Shown piece after piece: positions 1-7,006 of a stretch of DNA of 64,000 bases. The notes below the pieces were generated by a model. That model did not search any database. It was not told the DNA's origin and saw only the letters and a program-made list of their open reading frames with translations. Each line of letters begins with the position of its first letter. Position 1 is the stretch's first letter. The translations under genes and the position numbers were made by a program. The DNA is from Klebsiella michiganensis (GTDB lineage Bacteria; Pseudomonadota; Gammaproteobacteria; Enterobacterales; Enterobacteriaceae): positions 3,534,001 to 3,598,000 of the forward strand of contig CP011077.1 of the NCBI GenBank assembly GCA_000963575.1, written 5' to 3'.

Positions 1-337
1 AAACGGCAAACGGAATATCCAGCAGCGTCAGCAACAGCTGGCGGCCAGGGAAGTTAAAGCGCGTCACCAGCCAGGCCAGCAGCGTACCGAACACCAGGTT
101 CACCGGCACGGTAATCAGCGCAATCATCACCGTCAGCCAGATGGCGTGCAGCATGTCCGGGTTGGCGATATTTTGCAGCGCAGGCATCAGCCCTTTGGAA
201 AAGGCCTCAGCAAAGATAGAGGCGACCGGCACCACCAGAATCAAGAAAGAGACCAGCACGCCGATGGCGATCAGCGTCCATTTTCCCCAGTTAATGCGGG
301 GACGGTTATAGCTTTTCAAAGCGGTTACGTCCGTCAT
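1..337 (-). CDS. cysW: Sulfate/thiosulfate ABC transporter permease CysW (5' part of gene only)
   Basis: This is the N-terminal 112 codons of the second inner-membrane permease of the CysPUWA sulfate/thiosulfate importer; the rest runs off the left edge. The translation begins MTDVTALKSYNRPRINWGKW and then reads as membrane helices ending near the segment RFNFPGRQLLLTLLDIPFAV. It follows E. coli CysW closely. The start ATG shares its A with the cysU stop codon (TGATG), which implies translational coupling. CysA and a sulfur gene such as cysM would be expected just outside the window. Only the product assignment and the start are supported here. Confidence 0.93.
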   Translation of the reverse strand, partial: MTDVTALKSYNRPRINWGKWTLIAIGVLVSFLILVVPVASIFAEAFSKGLMPALQNIANPDMLHAIWLTVMIALITVPVNLVFGTLLAWLVTRFNFPGRQLLLTLLDIPFAV

Positions 338-1170
338 CAGTGACCTACCACGCGTCGACCAAAGCGACTCTGCAGCGTATTAATGGTGAACAGCAGAAGC
401 AGCGACGCCGCCAGAATCACTGACGCAATGGCGCTGGCCGCCGGGTAATCAAATTCCTGCAGGCGCACGAAGATCATCAGCGAGGTGACTTCCGTCTTCC
501 AGGCGATGTTCCCGGCGATGAATATAACTGCGCCAAACTCACCCAGGCTACGGGTGAAGGAGAGCGCCACACCCGCCATCAGCGCCGGAGAAAGCTCCGG
601 CAGCACCACGCGGCGAAAGCTCTGCCAGCGGGTAGCGCCGAGCGTTTCTGCGGCTTCTTCGTACTCTGGCCCCAGCTCTTCCAGCACGGGCTGCACGGTC
701 CGCACCACAAACGGAATACTGGTAAACGCCATCGCCACCGCGATCCCCAGCCAGGTATAGGTCACTTTAATGCCAAACTGCGCCAGCCACTCGCCGTACC
801 AACCGTTTACGGAGAACAGCCCGGCGAGGGTTAAACCCGCCACCGCAGTGGGCAGCGCAAAAGGTAAATCCATCAGCGCATCAAGCAGGCTACGGCCCGG
901 AAACTGGTAGCGAGTCAGGATCCACGCCATTAATAAACCAAACACACCGTTAAACACCGAGGCCAGCGCGGCGGAAAGCAGCGTGACTTTATAGGCCGCA
1001 ACCACCTGCGGGTTGGTGATAACGTCCCAGTACTGGGAGAACGACATTTGTGCAAGCTGCATGACCAGCGCGCTGAGCGGCAGCAGCAGAATCAGGCAAA
1101 CAAACAGCAGGCTGGTGCCGAGGCTAAGCGTAAACCCCGGCAACACGCGTTTTGAACGGCTGGCAAACAT
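337..1170 (-). CDS. cysU: Sulfate/thiosulfate ABC transporter permease CysU (CysT)
   Basis: This is the first inner-membrane permease subunit of the sulfate/thiosulfate importer. It pairs with CysW and is fed by the periplasmic binding protein CysP. The 277-residue product has the length of E. coli CysU and a binding-protein-dependent transport permease domain with about six membrane segments. The coupling loop for the ATPase is in the region EEAAETLGATRWQSF. I chose ATG at 1170 over an in-frame TTG one codon earlier: it gives the E. coli length and makes a TGATG overlap with the cysP stop, the same junction as cysU to cysW. The gene lies in the cysPUW(A) operon, which is CysB-activated in relatives. 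Confidence 0.96.
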   Translation of the reverse strand: MFASRSKRVLPGFTLSLGTSLLFVCLILLLPLSALVMQLAQMSFSQYWDVITNPQVVAAYKVTLLSAALASVFNGVFGLLMAWILTRYQFPGRSLLDALMDLPFALPTAVAGLTLAGLFSVNGWYGEWLAQFGIKVTYTWLGIAVAMAFTSIPFVVRTVQPVLEELGPEYEEAAETLGATRWQSFRRVVLPELSPALMAGVALSFTRSLGEFGAVIFIAGNIAWKTEVTSLMIFVRLQEFDYPAASAIASVILAASLLLLFTINTLQSRFGRRVVGH

Positions 1171-2186
1171 CAACTACGCCCCGCCGCTAACAGCTTATCC
1201 AGCTCCCCGCCGGTCGCAAAATGCGTTTTCATCACTTCAGGCCAGCCGCCGAATGCATCTTCAACGCGGAACAGTTCGGTCTGCGGGAATTTGTCTTTCA
1301 GCTTGTCCATCACCTGCGGGTTATTCACGCGGTAGTAGTAATCAGTGATGATCGTCTGCGCCTGAGGGCTGTAGAGATAGTTCAGATAGGCTTTGGCTGC
1401 TTTCTCCGTGCCGTTGGCCTTCACGTTTTTATCCACCCATGCGACGGGGAATTCGGCCAGAATGTTGACCTTCGGCACCACCACTTCATAACCGTCTTTA
1501 GCGTACTGGTTACGGATGTTATTCACTTCTGACTCGAAAGAGATCAGCACGTCGCCCAGCCCACGTTCGACAAATGACGTTGTCGCCCCGCGGCCGCCCG
1601 TATCGAACACCTCGACGTTTTTCAGAAATTGCGTCATGAATTGCTCGGTTTTGGCTTTATCGCCGCCGTCAGCTTTGTCTGCCGCGCCCCAGGCCGCCAG
1701 ATAGGTATAGCGGGCGTTGCCCGAGGTTTTCGGATTTGGGAAAATGAGCTTCACGTCCGGGCGCACCAGGTCGCTCCAGTCGTGGATGTTCTTCGGATTG
1801 CCCTTGCGCACCAGGAAAGCCATGGTGGAATAGAAAGGTGAGCTGTTGTTCCCCAGACGGCTCTGCCAGTCTGCCGGGATCAGGTTGCCTTTATCGTGCA
1901 GGATCTGCACATCGGTCACCTGGTTATAAGTTACAACGTCAGCTTTTAAGCCCTGTAAAATTGCCAGCGCCTGTTTTGATGACCCGGCATGAGATTGTTT
2001 TATCGTCAGTTTGTCGCCGTTATTCTCCTGCGCCCACTGTTTTTCAAACGGCGGATTCAGTGCGGCAAACAGCTCACGGGACACATCATAAGAGCTATTC
2101 AGCAGCTCTGTTGCATGGGCAGAGCCTGCCAGCAGCAAAGAGACAGCGAGCGCGTTCCATACTTTTTTAACAGACCTGATTGCCAT
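1170..2186 (-). CDS. cysP: Periplasmic thiosulfate-binding protein CysP
   Basis: This periplasmic solute-binding protein captures thiosulfate (and sulfate) and delivers it to the CysUW permease for cysteine synthesis. It has 338 residues, as in E. coli. A signal peptide covers about residues 1-25 (positively charged start, hydrophobic core, cleavage near AHA-T). The mature part has the family ligand-binding segments, including NSSYDVSRELF near the N-terminus and the KQSHAGSSKQA region. It is the first gene of the operon. The upstream 130 bp is AT-rich and resembles the E. coli cysP promoter region, so activation by CysB under sulfur limitation is expected; this is inferred from the family, not shown. 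Confidence 0.96.
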   Translation of the reverse strand: MAIRSVKKVWNALAVSLLLAGSAHATELLNSSYDVSRELFAALNPPFEKQWAQENNGDKLTIKQSHAGSSKQALAILQGLKADVVTYNQVTDVQILHDKGNLIPADWQSRLGNNSSPFYSTMAFLVRKGNPKNIHDWSDLVRPDVKLIFPNPKTSGNARYTYLAAWGAADKADGGDKAKTEQFMTQFLKNVEVFDTGGRGATTSFVERGLGDVLISFESEVNNIRNQYAKDGYEVVVPKVNILAEFPVAWVDKNVKANGTEKAAKAYLNYLYSPQAQTIITDYYYRVNNPQVMDKLKDKFPQTELFRVEDAFGGWPEVMKTHFATGGELDKLLAAGRS

Positions 2187-2310
2187 GCTTCGCCCTTATA
2201 AATGTGATGAATGCCATAAATGTCATGACAGTCAGTGTATTTATAACGAGCGATAAAGCTGTAACGCTTTTATATACCGTTTGGCGATTTACAAGAAGAA
2301 AGGGATATAA
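2187..2310 (-). promoter_or_regulatory. cysP promoter region, probable CysB-activated
   Basis: This AT-rich region lies between the yfeX terminator and the cysP start, and drives the minus strand. It includes a TATATAAAA stretch followed by CGTTACA and a TATAAATAC element nearer the gene, resembling what I recall of the E. coli cysP promoter. CysB sites are degenerate, so I do not place an exact operator. Confidence 0.45.
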
Positions 2311-2337
2311 GAAAACGGCGTAGCAAACGCTACGCCG
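2311..2337 (-). terminator. Rho-independent terminator after yfeX
   Basis: On the minus strand a perfect 9-bp stem (CGGCGTAGC / GCTACGCCG, loop GTTT) is followed by TTTTCTTAT. It lies a few bases past the yfeX stop and separates yfeX from the cys operon. Confidence 0.85.
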
Positions 2338-2344
2338 GGGGAGA

Positions 2345-3244
2345 TTACAGGCTCAGTAATTTATCGAGCGACGGCGCGAAGTAATAGCCGCCGGTGACCG
2401 GCTTAGTGAAGCGCAGCATACCGTCACGTTTACCGTCGGTGTCGCCAAACATGCTCAGCAGTTGCTGCTCAATGTTATGCAAACGCGCGCAATAGGCGAT
2501 GAAATAGAGACCGTGAACGCCGCTGGCGGTGCCGTAAGGCAGGCTCTGACGCACAATCTTCAGCCCCTTGCCGTCTTCTTTCAGATCGACCCGGCTCAGG
2601 TGAGACGTTGCCGGCCGTGCTTCGCCGTCAATCTCTTCGTTTTCCTGTTTGGTACGGCCGAAGATCATCTCCTGGTCGTGAACGCTCAGGCGGTTAAGCT
2701 GCTTGAGGTTGTGTTCCCAGCGCTGTACCAGCACGTAGCTGCCGCCCGCATCCACGCCTTCATTGATAACCGCCACCTGGCGCCGATTCTCCTCGCCCTG
2801 CGGGTTTTCCGTTCCATCAACGAAGCCGCTGAGATCGCGCTCTTCCACCCAGCGGAAGCCGTGAATTTCTTCTTCAATTTTAAGCGCATCGCCAAACGCA
2901 GCCAGCGCAGCCTGAGCCACGGAGAAGTTGACGTCATGGCGCAGAGAAAGAATGTGGATCATCACATCGTGCTGGGTTGCAGGCGCCAGGCCTTTACCTA
3001 ATGGCGTAAAGTTTTTCAGCTCGGCAGCACCTTCGCCCTTGCTGAGGTCGCGCCACAGATCGTACCCGAAGCCGACGGTTGCCCCCAGCATCGCGTCAGG
3101 GAATTTTTCCTGGAAAGCGTTCAACGCCTCAATAAAGGTTTTGCACCCTGCGCTAATCGCGCTGAAGTCGCCCTGGACAGAAGCTTCCAACCAAACGGCG
3201 GCACGACAATGTTCCGGCAGAATGCCGCTTTGAACCCGAGACAT
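2345..3244 (-). CDS. yfeX: Dye-decolorizing peroxidase YfeX (heme porphyrinogen peroxidase)
   Basis: YfeX is a cytoplasmic DyP-type heme peroxidase that oxidises porphyrinogens; a role in releasing iron from heme has been proposed and disputed. The 299-residue product equals the E. coli length. It has the DyP signature around GFVDGTENP, whose Asp is the distal catalytic residue, and a conserved His region further on for proximal heme binding. I chose ATG at 3244 because it has a strong ribosome-binding site (AGGAGGAA) and matches E. coli. An in-frame ATG 63 bases upstream lacks one. A terminator-like hairpin sits directly before this ribosome-binding site (see findings). Confidence 0.95.
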   Translation of the reverse strand: MSRVQSGILPEHCRAAVWLEASVQGDFSAISAGCKTFIEALNAFQEKFPDAMLGATVGFGYDLWRDLSKGEGAAELKNFTPLGKGLAPATQHDVMIHILSLRHDVNFSVAQAALAAFGDALKIEEEIHGFRWVEERDLSGFVDGTENPQGEENRRQVAVINEGVDAGGSYVLVQRWEHNLKQLNRLSVHDQEMIFGRTKQENEEIDGEARPATSHLSRVDLKEDGKGLKIVRQSLPYGTASGVHGLYFIAYCARLHNIEQQLLSMFGDTDGKRDGMLRFTKPVTGGYYFAPSLDKLLSL

Positions 3245-3255
3245 GATTCCTCCTG

Positions 3256-3305
3256 AAAAAATGCCACCCAGGGTGGCATCATAGTTACGTACCACCGGAG
3301 GTGGC
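3256..3305 (-). promoter_or_regulatory. Terminator/attenuator-like hairpins in the yfeX leader
   Basis: On the minus strand the leader holds a first hairpin CCACC-TCC-GGTGG, then a stronger hairpin ATGCCACC-CTG-GGTGGCAT followed by six T, then at once CAGGAGG and the yfeX ATG. The octamer ATGCCACC occurs twice, so alternative pairing between the two hairpins is possible. No promoter fits between the T run and the ribosome-binding site, so yfeX mRNA must pass through this structure. Confidence 0.6.
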
Positions 3306-3372
3306 ATTTATCGGGCTATTCTAACCTGATTCATTCACGCCGACTTGCGGCGGCGCAAACCTGGCGCAGATT

Positions 3373-3948
3373 TTATCGACGCCAGATAATTTTGTTAAGC
3401 GTCCATTTCTTTAGCGTATCATCCGACGGCATCAGCCCTTCCGGCCCGTGCCACTCGCCTTTAAACAGGTAGCTGATGTGCTGGCTGTTCGGCGCCTGAC
3501 AGATAACGCTTTCCGCATCGTCGCCGGTGCCTTTTTCACAGACCCCAAACGCCTTGTCATACAGATCGCTGAAAGGCGTGCCAATCTTCACCCCGCTGGC
3601 GGTTTTAATGTCATTATCCATCACATCCACGCGGCTCACGGTGCCTTTTTCACCGTTCACCACCAGCTTCACGTCTTTGTCCTTCATCGCCTCAAAGTAG
3701 CGCACAATGGTGCCGTTTTCGGTTTTCATGCCGCTGCGCAGGCGATAATTGTCATTCAATCCCTCGCTCACGGTCTTCTCATCCATTGCGCTGGCAGAGG
3801 TCAGTTTTCCCACGCCCTGCTCGCTCACCTCAACGGAAGAGCCAAACCAGTTCCACGGATAAGCGGCAGACCAGTTAACGGAAGAAAGCGTGGAACACCC
3901 GCTCAGAACCAGCGGCAGGCCTAACAGCATCAGGCGCAGAGATTTCAT
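3373..3948 (-). CDS. yfeY: YfeY lipoprotein (RpoE-regulated, function unknown)
   Basis: This 191-residue protein, the same length as E. coli YfeY, starts with a lipoprotein signal peptide and lipobox LVLSGCS, so the Cys near residue 18 would be lipidated. No catalytic motif is recognised. The E. coli gene belongs to the sigma-E envelope stress regulon, and a matching promoter is visible just upstream, overlapping the end of yfeZ. It lies between yfeZ and yfeX on the same strand, as in E. coli. Its biochemical role is unknown. Confidence 0.9.
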   Translation of the reverse strand: MKSLRLMLLGLPLVLSGCSTLSSVNWSAAYPWNWFGSSVEVSEQGVGKLTSASAMDEKTVSEGLNDNYRLRSGMKTENGTIVRYFEAMKDKDVKLVVNGEKGTVSRVDVMDNDIKTASGVKIGTPFSDLYDKAFGVCEKGTGDDAESVICQAPNSQHISYLFKGEWHGPEGLMPSDDTLKKWTLNKIIWRR

Positions 3949-3980
3949 TGATCATTCCTTTTCAAAAAATGGTAACGGCC

Positions 3981-4009
3981 TTTGGAGTACGGGGATGTCA
4001 AAAAGTGCC
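3981..4009 (-). promoter_or_regulatory. Predicted sigma-E promoter of yfeY
   Basis: On the minus strand GGCACTT (consensus GGAACTT), a 16-base spacer and TCCAAA resemble a sigma-E promoter. It overlaps the 3' end of yfeZ and lies 33 bases upstream of yfeY. The spacing and the known regulon membership of yfeY support the call; it is not experimentally shown here. Confidence 0.5.
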
Positions 4010-4450
4010 GCTTAACTCGTTTTTCAGGGCAAAGTAATCCCGCAGCCGGCGGTTAGCCACCAGCCACCAAAGCGCGAACAGATCGGCCGTCAGCAAAACA
4101 ATGGTGGTGCCGGACAGCGTTTCGTCACCGGTTAGCAGTACAACCTGCCACACCAGCAGTCCGACCTGAGCCGCAATCAAGACCCAGCGAAACGCCCGCC
4201 AGAATCGAGGCCAAAGATGGCGCCGCCCGCTGAGCAAAAAGGCCAGCGCGGCAGGAATACCGGGGATCAGCCCCAGCCAGAAATTATCTCGATCGGGATA
4301 AAACAGGCCCAGCAGCGCATCGCCCTGCTGGCGAGAGGCCCCCGCCAGCACCAGCAAACCCCAGGTGCGGGCCTGTAACAACAACACCGCCCAGAACAGC
4401 AGCGGTGCTTTTAAATTGCCCTGTGAATCATAATCAGCAGGCAAATACAT
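3998..4450 (-). CDS. yfeZ: Inner membrane protein YfeZ (DUF2919 family)
   Basis: This 150-residue protein has about four hydrophobic segments (around residues 15-35, 58-75, 88-108 and 115-135), so it is an integral inner-membrane protein. Gene position between ypeA and yfeY, and the length, identify it as YfeZ of the DUF2919 family. No function is known. Its 3' end carries the likely yfeY promoter. Confidence 0.85.
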   Translation of the reverse strand: MYLPADYDSQGNLKAPLLFWAVLLLQARTWGLLVLAGASRQQGDALLGLFYPDRDNFWLGLIPGIPAALAFLLSGRRHLWPRFWRAFRWVLIAAQVGLLVWQVVLLTGDETLSGTTIVLLTADLFALWWLVANRRLRDYFALKNELSGTF

Positions 4451-4470
4451 GGCATAGACACATTTGAAAA

Positions 4471-4896
4471 TTAATATTCCTGATCTTCTATCAGCCGCTT
4501 GCCGAGCAAAATGGTGTCCTGGTGCTCGTAATCGAGCTTTTCATAGAGGCCGATAACCAGATCGTTCTCTTCGCGCACCATGATATGAATCTTCGGGCAG
4601 CCGCGGGCAATCAGCTTCTTTTCCAGCCGGTTCAGCAAGGCGTTAGCAATGCCACGGCCCCGAAACTCCGGGTGCACGCCCAGGTAATAGGCTGACCCCC
4701 GATGGCCGTCATAGCCGCCCATCAACGAACCGACGATCTCACCGCCCACCTCAGCGACTAAAAACAGGTCCGCATCGTGGTGCAACTTACGTTCAATGTC
4801 CATTTCCGGGTCATTCCATGGGCGCAGTAAATCGCAGCGCTCCCAAAGGGTAATGACCTCTTCGAAATCTTCCTGGCGAAAAACGCGAATTTCCAT
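4471..4896 (-). CDS. ypeA: GNAT-family N-acetyltransferase YpeA
   Basis: This is a single-domain GNAT acetyltransferase of 141 residues, matching E. coli YpeA almost throughout. The acetyl-CoA-binding motif A is visible as GVHPEFRGRGIANALL at about residues 74-89. The substrate is unknown. I chose ATG at 4896, preceded by AAGGTGG at good spacing. The longer reading starts at a GTG inside that ribosome-binding site and would add four residues. The gene is divergent from amiA. Confidence 0.92.
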   Translation of the reverse strand: MEIRVFRQEDFEEVITLWERCDLLRPWNDPEMDIERKLHHDADLFLVAEVGGEIVGSLMGGYDGHRGSAYYLGVHPEFRGRGIANALLNRLEKKLIARGCPKIHIMVREENDLVIGLYEKLDYEHQDTILLGKRLIEDQEY

Positions 4897-5112
4897 GGTA
4901 TTAGCCACCTTAAGCCGTAAAAGTTTGATTATGGCGTTAATCGTCCGTTAAGCCAATAACTGCCGCAAAAGCGCGAAAAAAATGGCATAATCTCCGACCA
5001 GTCACGAAATGAAACGAATGGATATACATTTCTGACGCCAGAGTGTCGTTTGCATGATGCCGATACGTTATAACTTCCCATCTGGACTCCATAAGATAAA
5101 TAATTCATCCGC

Positions 5113-5985
5113 ATGAGCAAAATTAAATCGCTAAAGCAACTTACGACGCGCCGCCAGGTCCTGCTCACAGGTTTAGCGGCGTTGACGCTAACCGGCATGA
5201 ACAAAGCGCTGGCAAAGGAAGAGGCCACATCGCTTAAAACCTCTAATTCCCACAGCAAAGTGGCTAAAAAATCCGGGGCAAAGCGCATCGTTATGCTCGA
5301 CCCGGGCCACGGCGGGATTGATACCGGCGCTATCGGCCACAACGGGTCGAAAGAAAAGCATGTGGTCCTGGCCATTGCTAAAAATGTGCGCAGCATCCTG
5401 CGCAGCAAGGGGATCGACGCAAGGCTGACCCGCACAACGGACGAATTTATTCCTCTGTACGATCGCGTTGAAATAGCTCACCAGCACGGCGCAGATCTGT
5501 TTATGTCGATCCACGCAGACGGTTTCACCAGCCCAACAGCGGCAGGCGCTTCGGTATTCGCCCTTTCCAACCGCGGCGCAAGTAGCGCCATGGCGAAATA
5601 TCTTTCGGACAGAGAGAACGCCGCGGATGACGTCGCGGGCAGCAAAGTTAAAGACAAAGACCACTACCTGCAGCAGGTGCTGTTCGATTTAGTGCAGACC
5701 GACACCATCAAAAACAGCCTCACGCTCGGCTCGCATATTCTGAAACAGATTAAGCCGGTGCATAAGCTGCACAGCCGCAACACCGAACAGGCCGCCTTTG
5801 TGGTGCTGAAGTCGCCGTCTATTCCGTCCGTGCTGGTAGAAACGTCGTTTATCACCAACCCGGGCGAAGAAAAGCTACTCGGCACTACCGCCTTCCGCCA
5901 GAAAATTGCCACCGCCATTGCCTCCGGCGTGATGAGCTATTTCAACTGGTTTGATAACCATAAAGTCCACGGTAAGAAGCGTTAA
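5113..5985 (+). CDS. amiA: N-acetylmuramoyl-L-alanine amidase AmiA
   Basis: AmiA is a periplasmic zinc amidase that cuts the bond between N-acetylmuramate and L-alanine in septal peptidoglycan during daughter cell separation; its E. coli homologue is activated by EnvC. The 290-residue product begins with a twin-arginine signal (TTRRQVLLTGLAALTL), consistent with Tat export. The Amidase_3 domain follows, with zinc-ligand motifs LDPGHGG and the later SIHAD, and the catalytic Glu in VLVETSFITN. hemF follows after 5 bases, so the two are probably cotranscribed, as in E. coli. Confidence 0.96.
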   Translation: MSKIKSLKQLTTRRQVLLTGLAALTLTGMNKALAKEEATSLKTSNSHSKVAKKSGAKRIVMLDPGHGGIDTGAIGHNGSKEKHVVLAIAKNVRSILRSKGIDARLTRTTDEFIPLYDRVEIAHQHGADLFMSIHADGFTSPTAAGASVFALSNRGASSAMAKYLSDRENAADDVAGSKVKDKDHYLQQVLFDLVQTDTIKNSLTLGSHILKQIKPVHKLHSRNTEQAAFVVLKSPSIPSVLVETSFITNPGEEKLLGTTAFRQKIATAIASGVMSYFNWFDNHKVHGKKR

Positions 5986-5990
5986 TTTTT

Positions 5991-6896
5991 ATGACTGAGC
6001 CCGATATCCACGCCGTAAAACAATTCCTGCTCTCCCTGCAGGACACTATATGTCAGCAGCTTTCCGCCCTTGATGGCGCCGTCTTCCAGGAAGACAACTG
6101 GCAGCGAGAAGGCGGCGGCGGCGGGCGCAGTCGGGTTCTGCGCGGCGGCGCGGTGTTTGAACAGGCAGGCGTTAACTTTTCTCACGTTCACGGCGACGCC
6201 ATGCCGGCATCGGCCACGGCCCACCGCCCGGAACTGGCGGGCAGAAGTTTTCAGGCCATGGGCGTTTCGCTGGTAGTACACCCGAACAATCCTTATGTGC
6301 CGACCAGCCATGCCAACGTGCGCTTCTTTATTGCTGAAAAACCGGGCTCCGATCCGGTCTGGTGGTTTGGCGGCGGCTTCGACTTAACGCCTTACTACGG
6401 CTTTGAAGAGGATGCGGTGCACTGGCATCGCACGGCGTATGACCTGTGTCAGCCGTTTGGTGACGACGTTTTCCCCCGCTACAAAAAATGGTGTGACGAC
6501 TACTTCTTTATCAAACACCGCAATGAGCAGCGCGGTATCGGCGGCTTATTCTTCGACGATTTGAATAAGCCCGATTTCGATTACGGCTTCCGCTTTATTC
6601 AGGCCGTTGGGCAGGGGTATCTGGACGCGTATCTTCCGATTGTTGAACGTCGCAAAGATATTCCGTTCGGCGAGCGAGAGCGGGACTTCCAGCTTTATCG
6701 CCGCGGGCGCTACGTAGAGTTTAATCTGGTGTGGGATCGCGGCACGCTGTTTGGCCTGCAAACCGGCGGGCGAACCGAATCGATTTTAATGTCGATGCCG
6801 CCGCTGGTGCGCTGGGAGTATGACTACCAGCCAGAAGAAGGCAGCCCGGAGGCTGCCCTGTATAGTGATTTCCTGCCGGTGAAGGAGTGGGTGTAG
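5991..6896 (+). CDS. hemF: Oxygen-dependent coproporphyrinogen III oxidase HemF
   Basis: HemF oxidatively decarboxylates coproporphyrinogen III to protoporphyrinogen IX with O2 in heme synthesis, in the cytoplasm. The 301-residue product is close to the 299 of E. coli. It contains the family signature beginning WWFGGGFDLTPYYGF and the HRTAYDLCQPFG region. It starts five bases after amiA, with the ribosome-binding site in the end of amiA. A pair of C-rich hairpins lies downstream, between it and the convergent maeB. Confidence 0.97.
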   Translation: MTEPDIHAVKQFLLSLQDTICQQLSALDGAVFQEDNWQREGGGGGRSRVLRGGAVFEQAGVNFSHVHGDAMPASATAHRPELAGRSFQAMGVSLVVHPNNPYVPTSHANVRFFIAEKPGSDPVWWFGGGFDLTPYYGFEEDAVHWHRTAYDLCQPFGDDVFPRYKKWCDDYFFIKHRNEQRGIGGLFFDDLNKPDFDYGFRFIQAVGQGYLDAYLPIVERRKDIPFGERERDFQLYRRGRYVEFNLVWDRGTLFGLQTGGRTESILMSMPPLVRWEYDYQPEEGSPEAALYSDFLPVKEWV

Positions 6897-6914
6897 CTTT
6901 CGCTTTTTTACCTT

Positions 6915-6999
6915 CACCCTAACCCTCTCCCTGCAAGGAAGAGGGGATGTTTAGTGCTCCCTTGACTCGGTTTCCCCCTCCCCCGCCAGGGTGAGGGGG
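6915..6999. repeat. C-rich palindromic intergenic repeats between hemF and maeB
   Basis: Two hairpin-forming segments lie between convergent genes: one with CCCTCTCC against a GAGGGG-type arm, and one with perfect arms CCCCCTC (6974-6980) and GAGGGGG (6993-6999). They belong to the same C-rich palindromic family seen near 12.5, 14.5 and 57.3 kb, and may serve as two-way terminators. Confidence 0.5.
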
Positions 7000-7006
7000 C
7001 GTTCAA

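Noticed and set aside
3245..3307. N-terminal extension of YfeX from ATG at 3307
   Set aside because: The in-frame extension lacks a ribosome-binding site and similarity to E. coli YfeX, and its DNA is occupied by a terminator-like hairpin; the ATG at 3244 has a strong ribosome-binding site.
4897..5112. CpxR box in front of amiA
   Set aside because: GTTAA-N6-GTTAA is present but differs from GTAAA-N5-GTAAA in both sequence and spacing, so I did not list it as a site.
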